A DNA stretch of 64,000 bases from a bacterium Scap17 (GTDB lineage Bacteria; Pseudomonadota; Gammaproteobacteria; Pseudomonadales; Halomonadaceae): assembly GCA_013376735.1 (NCBI GenBank), contig VINJ01000001.1, forward strand, positions 1,674,001 through 1,738,000. Reading direction: 5' to 3'. Of this stretch, positions 53,574-61,767 are shown one piece after another (position 1 is the first letter of the stretch; each line of letters opens with the position of its first letter). The position numbers were made by a program, and so were the translations under genes. Below the pieces are notes generated by a model. The model saw only the letters and a program-made list of their open reading frames with translations. It did not search any database and was not told where the DNA came from.

Positions 53574-53894
53574 TCAATGCCCGCCGGACAGGTGCAGACC
53601 GGCGATGGACAGCAAGATGACGCCGATGCAGGCCATGCGGCGAAACGAGAAGTGCTCGCGCCAGAACAGCACCCCGATGATGGCGCTGACCACGGTGCCG
53701 ATGCCGGAGAACACGGTGTAGGCAATGCCCAGACTGATGGTGTCCATGGCAGGATACAGCAGGCTCAAGGAGGAGCTGAAGCCCAGCGCGACCAACAACA
53801 CGCCCATGCGGCGATGCTGATTGGCGTACTGGTTGAAACCGGTCACGCCGACGACCTCGCAGCAGCCGGCGGCGATCAGATAGACCCAATCCAT
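53574..53894 (-). CDS. SMR-family transporter subunit 1
   Basis: A 106-residue four-helix small multidrug resistance protein; the central Glu is in GCCEVVGVTG. Start MDWVYLIAAG at 53894 with AGGAGTGACAGC. Paired with the next gene; such pairs (YkkCD/EbrAB/GdnCD type) work as heterodimers. Confidence 0.85.
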   Translation of the reverse strand: MDWVYLIAAGCCEVVGVTGFNQYANQHRRMGVLLVALGFSSSLSLLYPAMDTISLGIAYTVFSGIGTVVSAIIGVLFWREHFSFRRMACIGVILLSIAGLHLSGGH

Positions 53895-53908
53895 GCTGTC
53901 ACTCCTGT

Positions 53909-54277
53909 TCATTCATTGAAGGTGGGCTGTGGTGTGGCATTCATCTGAGCCCGCTTGTCAGCAGGTGCGCTGGGGGCCGTCTTGAGCACAATGATGCCGA
54001 TCAGCATCAGCACCACGAAGCCCAGCGTGGACCACTGGAATTCGAGATCGAAGAACAGCAGATCAGCGACGACGGTGCCGACCGTGCCCAGGCCGACGAA
54101 GATGGCGTAGGTGGTGCTGGCGGGCAGTGTCTTGGCGATCTGGGTGACCAGACTCAGGCTGATGATGACCAGCAGTACCGTCAGTGCCCATTCCAGCGGG
54201 CTGTCGGCGACCTTCAGGCCCGTGGCCCAGCCGATTTCGCACAGGGTCGAGATCAGGAAGTAGAGCGTGATACGCAT
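53909..54277 (-). CDS. SMR-family transporter subunit 2 (Gdx/SugE-like)
   Basis: A 122-residue four-helix SMR protein, with central Glu in STLCEIGWATGLKV, a pattern close to the Gdx guanidinium exporters. A hydrophilic tail (SAPADKRAQMNATPQ) extends past helix 4. Fourteen bases before subunit 1. No guanidine riboswitch is seen in front of it, so guanidinium export is only a possibility. Confidence 0.85.
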   Translation of the reverse strand: MRITLYFLISTLCEIGWATGLKVADSPLEWALTVLLVIISLSLVTQIAKTLPASTTYAIFVGLGTVGTVVADLLFFDLEFQWSTLGFVVLMLIGIIVLKTAPSAPADKRAQMNATPQPTFNE

Positions 54278-54395
54278 GATGATCGGATGTCCTTGTGAAG
54301 TGTCGGGAAAGTGGGGCGTTCAATCGCTAGCGTAAGACGTGTGTTGCATGAATGCGGGGCTATATGAGTTTTTGAAGATGTTTCGATTCAGGAAA

Positions 54396-54418
54396 AGGCG
54401 GAGGGAGCCCCTCCGCCT
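54396..54418 (-). terminator. Hairpin downstream of the decayed two-component genes
   Basis: Nine-base arms AGGCGGAGG and CCTCCGCCT, followed on the minus strand by TTTCCTG. Region 54278-54515 otherwise holds only decayed sequence. Confidence 0.6.
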
Positions 54419-54515
54419 GTTGTCCCTCCACCTGCTGCCAGCAAGTCGTTGGTGCAGCCTCGTCTGACTCGCGTCCCCGTGAACAGAAGTTCTAGTGAAC
54501 AGTGATCGGAACGCG

Positions 54516-55139
54516 TCAGGAGGCCAGCGGCGTGGTCGTCGCCTGAGTCGCTGACTCCTCGTGTGGCGCCAGCGGGAGGATTCGCCGCGGCGGGCAGCGC
54601 CTCAGTCTGCTCCTGCTCGTGCTCCTGTTGATGTGTAGGTGCCTGGGAGTGTCGTTCGCGCTGGCGGTGGTCCTGCTGCAGACGCCGGGCGAGCAATAGC
54701 AAGGTCTCTTCCTCCAGCCCCAGTTGCCGTCGACCACGGCCTGCAGACGCTCGAGAATGCGTTCGGGGTCGGTGTCCTTCATCAGGTAGCCATCCGCCCC
54801 TTGCTGGATGGCATCCAGCAGGTGGCGGCTGTCATCGGAGGCGGTCAGCAGCACTACCTTGAGAGTGGCATCATGCTGCTTGAGATGGCGCATCAGGGTC
54901 AGGCCATCGAGCTGTGGCATCTGCCAGTCGACGATCACCAGCTCCGGGGCAAGGGTGGGCAGGGTCTCCAGCAGGTCACTGCCGTCATCGAAGTCGGCCA
55001 CGACCTCGAACAGGCCACCTTCACTGAACAGCTCGGCCAGCCCGCGCCGAAACAGCGGATGGTCGTCGACGAGCACGACTCGTGTCGGGGGTGTCGAGGG
55101 TGTCTGGTGTGTCGAGGACATCTGGCGAGTCACGGTCAT
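54516..55139 (-). pseudogene. NarL-type response regulator, frameshifted and lacking its HTH
   Basis: Residues about 15-135 are a receiver domain: acidic pair in VVLVDDHPLF, phospho-Asp in LVIVDWQMPQLDG, Thr/Ser in LLTASDD and Lys in LMKDTDP. Around 54725 one base appears to be missing: the neighbouring frame continues naturally as LGLEEETLLLLARRLQQDH. Even there no LuxR-type HTH follows. The open frame therefore ends in nonsense sequence, and the DNA-binding domain is gone. The gene overlaps the kinase stop (ATGA). Confidence 0.75.
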
Positions 55140-56110
55140 GTGTCGTGGCGCTCCCAGCTCAGTATCACGCGGGTACCGCCCTGGCGGGGTTGGGTGATGG
55201 CAAAGTCGGCCCCGAGCTGGCGTGCGCCATCCTGCATGATGCCCAGCCCGAGGTGCGCAGGGGGAATATCGGCGAGATCAAATCCGCAGCCGTTGTCCTC
55301 GATGGTCAGCAACACCCGCTCCGCCGGCTGAGGCCCTGAAGATTGATGAGGCCCTGAAGACTGGTAGAGCAATTGCAGGCGCAGGTGGGTGGCTCGGGCA
55401 TGGCGCACGCTGTTGGTCATCGCTTCACGCACGATGAACATTACCTGCAGGGCCTGGGCATCGGGGAGGTGCAGTGACTGGATGCGTTTGTCGAGCTCGA
55501 ACACCATGCCTGAGTGTGTCTCGAATTCCTCGATCAAGTCATCCAGCACGCGGGCCAGCGGCGCGTCACCCCAGGTGGCGTGCGCGCCGTTGATCAGCTC
55601 CCGGGTCTGGCGCAAGGCGCGCCGGGCCTGGGTATACACGTCCTCGGCCAGTGCCTGCACCTCCTGTGACGCATGGCGGGCGGCGCGACTCAGGCGTGCG
55701 CTCTGCATCTGCAGATAACTCAATTCCTGGGCGAGGGTATCGTGCAGCTCCGCTGCCAGATGTCGGCGCTCGTTCTTCAGCGCCTCTGCCACCGCTGCCT
55801 TCCTGTCTTCGGCGTGACGCGCCTGTTGCTGCTGATGCAGTGCCAGGCCACGGCTCAGGGCGTCGATGACGGCGCTCGCGTGCCGCGATTCGAGTGCGAC
55901 GGCTGTCGACTCACCGAGCCATAACCAGTCATCGCCCGTCGTCACTCTGCCCGTTTCCTCTCTGTCCATCATCCCTCTTTCAGGGAGGGGCGTGAGGGCG
56001 ATCAGCACGCCATCTGGCGTGCCGCTCGTGTCAGACACCTGCTGTCGGGCGCCGGGATCGCGACCGATATCCCTGATGGCTTGCTGCAATCTTTGACGCG
56101 TCGCGGTTGG
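55136..56110 (-). pseudogene. NarX/NarQ-like sensor kinase, N-terminally truncated
   Basis: The HisKA_3 box ERRHLAAELHDTLAQELSYL and the ATPase motifs VREAMTNSVRHA and DNGCGFD, GLGIMQDGA are intact. The sensor part (membrane helices, HAMP) is missing. The frame runs on to 56272, but from about 56110 it is antisense to an ammonium transporter remnant, so this is a deletion junction. Likely non-functional as a sensor. Original partner of the regulator downstream. Confidence 0.7.
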
Positions 56111-56116
56111 CAGGGC

Positions 56117-56302
56117 GAGGCCGGCTTCCCGAATGTCGGCGAAGGTGTGCCGGACGTTTCTTTCACCGGCCAGCTGACCGGCGCGGTGGTGATGGCACTG
56201 ACGGGCTTCATTCCGGGCTGGGGCGTGGCCTATCTGCTCAAGAAGTTCAACCTGCTGCGCGTACCGCCGCATGTCGAGGTACTGGGGCTGGACCTGTTCT
56301 AA
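56117..56302 (+). pseudogene. Ammonium transporter C-terminal remnant
   Basis: About 60 codons on the plus strand read GVPDVSFTGQLTGAVVMALT, then FIPGWGVAYLLKKFNLLRV and EVLGLDLF. This looks like the last helix and tail of an Amt-type channel (LRV...E..GLDL). Nothing of the first ten helices is present; the gene has been cut at the junction with the kinase. Confidence 0.55.
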
Positions 56303-56541
56303 GTCCCGGCCAAGGCCTACCCGGAGAGTATGGCAACTGAGTCATCTTCGAGTGTGCCGGCACGTTCCGGTGGGGTGGTGGCAGCGCCCATGGACAAGCG
56401 CCCGGACATCAGCTGAGCCCTGGTAGCTGAGCCTCGGCGCACATCCTGAAAGGGTCAGTCTGTCGAGATAAGTGCGGACTGGCCCCGTTATTGCAGTACT
56501 GGTAGACCCAAACGATATCCGCTTTCGCAAGGAGTCTTGCA

Positions 56542-56709
56542 ATGGAAACTGTCGATACTGTGGTACACGCTGGCAACTACGCCTTCTTCTTCAGCAACTC
56601 TGGTGCCGTGGCGGTGTGCCTGCTGGTTGCCGCTGGCGCCTGCATTGCGCTGAGCGCCAACATCCTGCGCCACGAGAAAGCGTCCTTCGAGAGCAAGAAG
56701 ACGCCGTGA
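56542..56709 (+). CDS. 55-residue single-span membrane protein
   Basis: A short protein beginning METVDTVVHAGNYAFFFSNS, with one hydrophobic helix (GAVAVCLLVAAGACIALSAN) and a basic tail ILRHEKASFESKKTP. AAGGAGT lies at ideal distance before the ATG at 56542, and a 25-base perfect hairpin follows the gene. Not a family I recognise. Its position after the ammonium transporter remnant might mean it was a partner of that gene. The 239-base gap before it should hold its promoter. Confidence 0.75.
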   Translation: METVDTVVHAGNYAFFFSNSGAVAVCLLVAAGACIALSANILRHEKASFESKKTP

Positions 56710-56730
56710 TGCTCCTGGCATCATGACCCG

Positions 56731-56781
56731 CACCTATCAAAAACGCCGCAGCGCTCAGCGCTGCGGCGTTTTTGATAGGTG
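56731..56781. terminator. Perfect 25-bp palindromic terminator
   Basis: Two 25-base complementary arms separated by a single C; the core GCCGCAGCGCT is flanked by T5 on the plus strand and by A5 upstream, so it works in both directions. Confidence 0.92.
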
Positions 56782-56895
56782 CCATGCACCCGAGTGGCTT
56801 TGTGCGAAGAGAGTGTGGCATGCGTCACGCAGTCGTCACCTGAGGGCTTGATAATGGCAGCCCCTCAAGGTGGCACTCATGGAACGCGCGATAGC

Positions 56896-57828
56896 ATGAA
56901 ACTGATTCATCTGACCGACACCCATCTGGTCGCTCCTGACAAGCGACTTTACGGGCTGGACCCACGTGCACGGCTGGCCGCTGCTGTCGCTGATATCAAT
57001 CTGCACCACGGCGATGCTCAGGGCGTGATCATCAGCGGTGACCTGACCGATCGCGGTGAGCCGGCCGCCTTCCAGGCACTGCGTGAGGTACTGGAAGAAC
57101 TGTCGATGCCGTATTTCCTCGGCATGGGCAATCACGATGCGCGTGAGACACTGCAGGCCGCCTTCCCGGAGCTGCCCTGTGATGACGGAGGCTTCGTGCA
57201 GTATGCGCATGCCTTCGGCCCCGACGCCGATGATTGCGTGCTGGTGATGCTCGATTCGGCCGTCGCGGGGGAGCATGGCGGTCTGCTGTGTGAGTCTCGC
57301 TTGGCGTGGCTGGATGCCTGTCTGGCTGCGCATCACGATCGCCGTATCCTGCTGGCGCTGCATCATCCGCCCATGGCCCTCGGCATCCGCTATATGGATG
57401 ACATTCGCTTGCAGAATTCACAGGCGCTGCATGACGTGATCCAGCGGCATGGCAACGTCGAGCACTTGCTGTTCGGGCATGTGCATCGTCCGGCCAGCGG
57501 TGTCTGGCGGGGGCTCTCGTTCTCGACCTTGCCGGGCGTCAATCATCAGGTTGGGTTGGATCTGGTCTCCGCGGCGGACTGTCTCGCCGGCAGTCATGAG
57601 CCGCCGGCCTATGGCGTGCTGATGATAGGCGAGGAGCAGATCGTCAATCACCTGCATCTCTACATGGATGACAGTCGCCGCTATTTCTTCCACGACACGC
57701 TCGAGGCCGCCCAGTCGCTGGAGGCGCTCGATGAATTGATCGCTCTGCAGCGCGATGAGCGGATTCCGACTCGCGAGCGCGAGCCGTTGAGCAACACCTT
57801 GCAGGCAGCTGAGGCAGCAAAAGAATGA
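56896..57828 (+). CDS. CpdA-like cyclic nucleotide phosphodiesterase (metallophosphatase)
   Basis: A 310-residue class III cyclic-nucleotide phosphodiesterase. Two-metal ligands are visible: D8 and H10 in HLTDTHL, IISGDLTDRGEP, GMGNHDAR, LLALHHPPM and LFGHVHRP. This pattern is that of CpdA (3',5'-cAMP phosphodiesterase). Start MKLIHLTDTHL at 56896; the longer frame from 56779 begins in the terminator. It overlaps the HAD gene by 4 bases. Confidence 0.88.
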   Translation: MKLIHLTDTHLVAPDKRLYGLDPRARLAAAVADINLHHGDAQGVIISGDLTDRGEPAAFQALREVLEELSMPYFLGMGNHDARETLQAAFPELPCDDGGFVQYAHAFGPDADDCVLVMLDSAVAGEHGGLLCESRLAWLDACLAAHHDRRILLALHHPPMALGIRYMDDIRLQNSQALHDVIQRHGNVEHLLFGHVHRPASGVWRGLSFSTLPGVNHQVGLDLVSAADCLAGSHEPPAYGVLMIGEEQIVNHLHLYMDDSRRYFFHDTLEAAQSLEALDELIALQRDERIPTREREPLSNTLQAAEAAKE

Positions 57829-58481
57829 ACAAAGCGTTATATGTCTTTGATTTTGATGGTGTGATAGCCGACAGCCTGACACTGTGCCTCAAGGCCTGTG
57901 AACATGCGGCGCACCTGGAAGGGCGGACGATCGTGCTGGAACGCGATAGCTGGGAGTCGCTGGACAACGTGACCTTTGAGGAGATGGCGCGTGTGCAGGG
58001 CTTCACGGACGAGGCTGTCGCGCGCTTTGCCGCGCATGTCTTTGCCTATACCCGCCAGGCGACGCCGCCGGCGGTCTTCACTGGCATGCGCGAGGCCTTG
58101 TCGGCACTCGCCGAGCAGGGTGACGTCATGGTGTTGTCGGCCAATCACAGCGAGATGATTCGTGCCACGCTCGCCGCCGCCGGCCTGTCGGACTGCGTGT
58201 CACAGGTGCTGGGCGGTGAGATCGCGGGCAGCAAGGGGGCCAAGCTGGCGCGTCTGTTGGCAGCGCCGCACGTGGCGGTGGAGCGCAGCTGGATGGTGGG
58301 CGACGCTGTCAGCGACATTCGCGCCGCGCACGAGGCAGGATGTCGTGCCGCTGCGGTCAGCTGGGGATGGCAGAGCCCCGAGCGGCTGACCAGCATGGCG
58401 CCGGAGCGGATCATCGCGCAGCCTCAGGCGCTGATGATGCTGAGTGACCCGAGCATGACCCCGTCATTGACTCACGTTTGA
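57825..58481 (+). CDS. HAD-superfamily hydrolase (phosphoglycolate phosphatase-like)
   Basis: A 218-residue HAD phosphatase: motif I VFDFDGVIADS with the nucleophile Asp, motif II VLSANHS, motif III Lys in SKGAKLARL, and motif IV MVGDAVSDIRAA. The helical cap lies between motifs I and II. Start overlaps the phosphodiesterase stop (ATGA), so the two are co-translated. Substrate unknown. Confidence 0.88.
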   Translation: MNKALYVFDFDGVIADSLTLCLKACEHAAHLEGRTIVLERDSWESLDNVTFEEMARVQGFTDEAVARFAAHVFAYTRQATPPAVFTGMREALSALAEQGDVMVLSANHSEMIRATLAAAGLSDCVSQVLGGEIAGSKGAKLARLLAAPHVAVERSWMVGDAVSDIRAAHEAGCRAAAVSWGWQSPERLTSMAPERIIAQPQALMMLSDPSMTPSLTHV

Positions 58482-58618
58482 GTCGCTGGAAACACGATCC
58501 ATGGCGTTGAGTTGTCGACGCTGTATTTTCAGTGCTCAGCCCCTCGCCAAGGATTGATTTGTGCTTGGCGAGGTCTATAGTCGCGGTGTTGATTCATCGA
58601 CGACAGGAGATCATCACG

Positions 58619-58798
58619 ATGACCCACAAGCGAAAGGTGCAGGACAACGCGCTCAAGGCGGTGCTGCGTACCCCGATGTTCAAGCAACGCGTGGTAAAGG
58701 CGCGCAAGGGCAAGGGCAGCTATCAGCGCCAAGGCAAGTCGCAGGGAAACAGGGGCGGCAGTGAAGCGCCTTCAGTCAGTGTGCACAACGCTGCCTGA
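58619..58798 (+). CDS. arfA: Alternative ribosome-rescue factor A
   Basis: A 59-residue basic protein: KVQDNALKAVLRTPMFKQRV, then KGKGSY and GKSQGNRGG. This is the ArfA signature; ArfA brings release factor RF2 to ribosomes stalled on non-stop mRNA when tmRNA fails. Start at 58619 with ACAGGAGATC. A longer frame from 58532 has no site. A strong stem-loop spans the stop codon, as in E. coli, where RNase III cutting makes arfA mRNA itself non-stop and subject to trans-translation. Confidence 0.9.
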   Translation: MTHKRKVQDNALKAVLRTPMFKQRVVKARKGKGSYQRQGKSQGNRGGSEAPSVSVHNAA

Positions 58799-58808
58799 AG
58801 ACGCTTCA
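58762..58808 (+). promoter_or_regulatory. Stem-loop across the arfA stop codon
   Basis: Fourteen-base arms TGAAGCGCCTTCAG and CTGAAGACGCTTCA with a single mismatch and a 19-base loop. The stop TGA (58796-58798) lies in the 3' arm. Expected role: RNase III cleavage or early termination giving a truncated message. Confidence 0.7.
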
Positions 58809-58861
58809 TTGGTGTGGTTCTCCACGATCTGACTTGCACCATCGCAAGAGACTGAAACATG

Positions 58862-58889
58862 AACGCCGCAGCGTCAGCGCTGCGGCGTT
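58862..58889 (+). terminator. Intrinsic terminator after arfA
   Basis: AACGCCGCAGCG-TCAG-CGCTGCGGCGTT followed by TT. The same GCCGCAGCG core occurs in the terminator at 56731-56781. Confidence 0.88.
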
Positions 58890-58931
58890 TTGCGTCTGTT
58901 CTATTTTTTCGTCTGACCTACTGAGAGCGAC

Positions 58932-60152
58932 TCAGCTCGAGAAGTGCGCATTCCAGGTCTCGGCGCGTGCGGCGTCGCGGGCTTCATAGTCGGCCAGCAC
59001 CGTCTCCAGTTCGCCCAGTGATTCATGCTCACGATCCTCACCCAGCTGCGTCAGGCGCAAGGTATACCAGGCTGTCACCCCGCCTTCCGGCGGCGCGCTG
59101 AAACGCGGAAATTCTGGTGCGGGGCATTCTCCGGCCTGCCAGAGGGCGGGTAGTGACGGGTGCAGCGCTAGAGGGCGGGCCAGGCCGACGAGGTCGACGG
59201 TTCCCTGTACCACGGCGTCTTCGGCCTGGGCGAGTGTCTTGAAGCCGCCGGTTGCCATCAGGGGCAGGGTTGTCACCTCGCGTGCACGCTTGGCGAATTC
59301 GACGAAGTAGGGGCCGCTGGCACTGGCATCTGACGCGGAGCTGGCGCCGGGGAAGTAGGTACCGCCACTGATGTCAATCAGATCGATGGGCAACCCATCG
59401 AGCGCTGCTATCACCTGCAGCGCTTCGGCTTCCTCGAAACCGCCTTGCAGTTGATCACTGGAGTTGAGCTTCACCATGACCGGGAAGTCGTGGCCGACGG
59501 CCTCACGCACGGCAATGATCACTTCCCGCATCAGCCGCATGCGGTTGTCGAGGCTGCCGCCGTAGTCATCCGTGCGCTGATTGAAGAGGGGAGACAGAAA
59601 CTGGCTGAGCAGGAAGCCGTGTGCCGCATGTACCTGTACCCCGCCAAACCCGGCGTCACGGGCCAGGCGCGCCGTCGTTGCCATGGCCGCGGGCAATGCC
59701 TTGATGGCCTCAAGGCTCATGGCCTCGCAACGTAGCCCGGGAATATCCAGTGCACTGGGGCCATGCGCCGTGCTGGTCGGTGGGTAGGCCATCGCACCGG
59801 CGTGGCCGAGCTGCAGCCAGAGGTCTGCACCGTGCTGTTGACCGCGCTGGGCCAGTTGCGTGAAGGCCGCGAGATCGGATTGCGCGTTGAGCACCAGATT
59901 GCCCGGTTTCTCGGCATGCTGGTGGTCAGGCTGTACCTCACCGACCAGTGACGCCGCCACGCCACCCTCTGCCCAGCGCTCGTAAAGGCGCATCTGTGCC
60001 TCGCTGGGGTGTCCCGTGCCATCGCCGAGAGAATCCGACATCGCCGCCTTGACGATTCGGTTGGCGAGCACCCGGCCGCTTGGCAACGTGAAGGGCGTGA
60101 ACAGGGCGGAGGCTGTCGGCTGGTCTGTCATGGGAGATGTCTCTTTTTGCAT
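58932..60152 (-). CDS. NADH:flavin oxidoreductase (Old Yellow Enzyme family)
   Basis: A 406-residue FMN-dependent TIM-barrel enzyme: RIVKAAMSDSLGDGTGHPSE at the N-terminus, LGHAGAMAYPPT, the substrate-binding VQVHAAHGFLLSQFLSPLFN, RTDDYGGSLDNRMRLM and the FMN phosphate site MATGGFKTLAQAEDAV. No iron-sulfur C-terminal domain. The actual start may be 60131 (MTDQPTAS). Reduces enoates or other electrophiles; substrate unknown. Confidence 0.9.
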   Translation of the reverse strand: MQKETSPMTDQPTASALFTPFTLPSGRVLANRIVKAAMSDSLGDGTGHPSEAQMRLYERWAEGGVAASLVGEVQPDHQHAEKPGNLVLNAQSDLAAFTQLAQRGQQHGADLWLQLGHAGAMAYPPTSTAHGPSALDIPGLRCEAMSLEAIKALPAAMATTARLARDAGFGGVQVHAAHGFLLSQFLSPLFNQRTDDYGGSLDNRMRLMREVIIAVREAVGHDFPVMVKLNSSDQLQGGFEEAEALQVIAALDGLPIDLIDISGGTYFPGASSASDASASGPYFVEFAKRAREVTTLPLMATGGFKTLAQAEDAVVQGTVDLVGLARPLALHPSLPALWQAGECPAPEFPRFSAPPEGGVTAWYTLRLTQLGEDREHESLGELETVLADYEARDAARAETWNAHFSS

Positions 60153-60240
60153 GGGGCAGGCACTTTACCTGATACAGAATGTGGCACTGAACCTGGCATT
60201 TCAGGAACTGAGGATTCCTCTCAAATTCTCTGGAAACCCT

Positions 60241-60510
60241 GCACGCCGCCTGTCTGGTAGCCATGGCGTTGCCTGTCTACCGTAGTACCTGATCGCCGAT
60301 GACCTGGTTTCTGGACGCTTGGTCCCGCTGCTGGAGGACATACGTGGGGACGGCGTAGATGCCAGCATCTACATCGTCCGCCCGGAGACGCAGATTATTC
60401 CTCGGCGAGTGAGGGTGCTGATGGGTGCCTTGATAGAGGGATTTGACACCGGCCAGGAGGCGTTTGCCAAGGGCATGACTTATCTGGTGATCATCATGGT
60501 CATTACATGA
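60241..60510 (+). pseudogene. LysR-family regulator remnant (C-terminus)
   Basis: About 75 codons of a LysR effector domain: GSHGVACLP, an in-frame TAG, then YLIADDLVSGRLVPLLEDIR and IIPRRVRVLMGALIEGF, matching the usual ending G.GIACLP.YL..DDL..GRLV.LL. The N-terminal HTH is absent and no start exists. Remnant of the regulator perhaps once paired with the neighbouring Old Yellow Enzyme gene. Confidence 0.65.
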
Positions 60511-60567
60511 CATATTATCTCCAGGAGAGATAACAGGATTTCAGTGACGTACATCATGGAGCGATAC

Positions 60568-61347
60568 ATGTCACAGATAGGACGCAATAGATTGGCGGTA
60601 CTTATTGATGCTGACAATGCGCAGGCTGCTATCTGCGAAGCGTTGCTGGCAGAGATTTCAAAATTGGGAATCAGCACCATAAAGCGGGCTTACGGAGACT
60701 GGACGACGCCGAATCTTGCGCCATGGAAAGAGCATCTTCTGCGTCATGCCATTCATCCCGTTCAGCAGTTCAGCTATACCCAGGGCAAGAATGCAACTGA
60801 CTCTGCGTTGATCATCGATGCCATGGACTTGCTGTACTCGGGGAACGTGGAGGGGTTCTGCCTCATCTCTTCGGACAGCGACTTCACGCGCCTGGCGGCT
60901 CGTTTGAGAGAGAGCGGCATGCTGGTGTATGGCTTCGGTGAAGACAAGACGCCTCAGCCATTCGTGTCTGCGTGTGACACATTCATCTTCAGCGAAGGAC
61001 TGCGCAAAGCTACTGAGAAGCCTGTCCCGGCCATGCCAGTCAGCAAACCAGCTGCTGAGCCGGTAGCGCTCGTCAAGCCGACCAAGGCACAGAGGCAGTT
61101 GAGGTCGCATATCTTGAATGCGGTGAATGAACTGCAGCAGAAAGATGGCTGGACTCCCTTATCAGCAGTGGGAAGTTATCTAAAGAAGAAGATGCCTGAC
61201 TTCAAACCGTCTGATCATGGTGCCAGCAAGCTTGGAGCGATGATTCAGAAACTGGATTATCTGGATGTCTGTCGTAGGCCTGTTAAAGGGGGAAGTATGC
61301 ATTTCTATATCCGAAAAAAGGTTAGCCTGCCTGCAAAGGCCAGCTGA
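60568..61347 (+). CDS. NYN-domain and OST-HTH/LOTUS protein (LabA/DUF88 family)
   Basis: A 259-residue protein. The N-terminal NYN/PIN-like nuclease domain (about 1-150) carries acidic residues D14, D16 (VLIDADNAQ), D78, D84 (DSALIIDAMDLL), D103 and D105 (SSDSDF). The C-terminal OST-HTH/LOTUS domain (about 185-255; QLRSHILNAVNELQQ, YLKKKMPDFKPSDHG) binds RNA. Start MSQIGRNRLAV at 60568 with GGAG; two Met codons upstream are alternatives. Probably an RNA-processing enzyme; monocistronic. Confidence 0.85.
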   Translation: MSQIGRNRLAVLIDADNAQAAICEALLAEISKLGISTIKRAYGDWTTPNLAPWKEHLLRHAIHPVQQFSYTQGKNATDSALIIDAMDLLYSGNVEGFCLISSDSDFTRLAARLRESGMLVYGFGEDKTPQPFVSACDTFIFSEGLRKATEKPVPAMPVSKPAAEPVALVKPTKAQRQLRSHILNAVNELQQKDGWTPLSAVGSYLKKKMPDFKPSDHGASKLGAMIQKLDYLDVCRRPVKGGSMHFYIRKKVSLPAKAS

Positions 61348-61431
61348 TCATGCAATCTCTAGAGCTAGTCAGTCACACAAGCAGATGGATAACAATCAGC
61401 GGGTCTTTCCAGATAATGAGCAGTCGTCGCT

Positions 61432-61674
61432 TTACTCAGCCGCCATCATTCGCTCGTACAGCCCATCCTTGAGCAGGCTGCGCTGGTGCTTGAGTTGGTG
61501 CATGGCGTCGTCGCCGATCGGTGATTCATCGACTTCCAGGGCGTGAATCTCGGTATCTATCCGGGTATAGGCTTCCGCGATGCGGGCGAACTCTTCATTG
61601 CCATTGATCAGGCGCAGAATGAGTTCACGTTGCTGAGGGAAGTCATTGCACAGGGAGTGGTCATCGATATGCAT
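61432..61674 (-). CDS. DUF465/YdcH-family small protein
   Basis: An 80-residue helical protein: MHIDDHSLCNDFPQQRELIL, then ARIAEAYTRIDTEIHALE and LKHQRSLLKDGLYERMMA. This is the YdcH (DUF465) pattern of short coiled coils. Start MHIDDHS at 61674; the frame has a further Met 11 codons upstream without support. Function unknown in the family. Confidence 0.85.
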   Translation of the reverse strand: MHIDDHSLCNDFPQQRELILRLINGNEEFARIAEAYTRIDTEIHALEVDESPIGDDAMHQLKHQRSLLKDGLYERMMAAE

Positions 61675-61767
61675 GGTGTAGCTCCGGAACAGGGTGGAAG
61701 AATCCAAAAAGAGGGAGTGTTGCCACTCCCCTAAAGGGCATCCTTGCTTACGTTGCAGGACGTATTC

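Noticed and set aside
53909-54400. Guanidine riboswitch before the SMR pair
   Set aside because: None of the ykkC, mini-ykkC or ykkC-III blocks could be found in the sequence before 54277.
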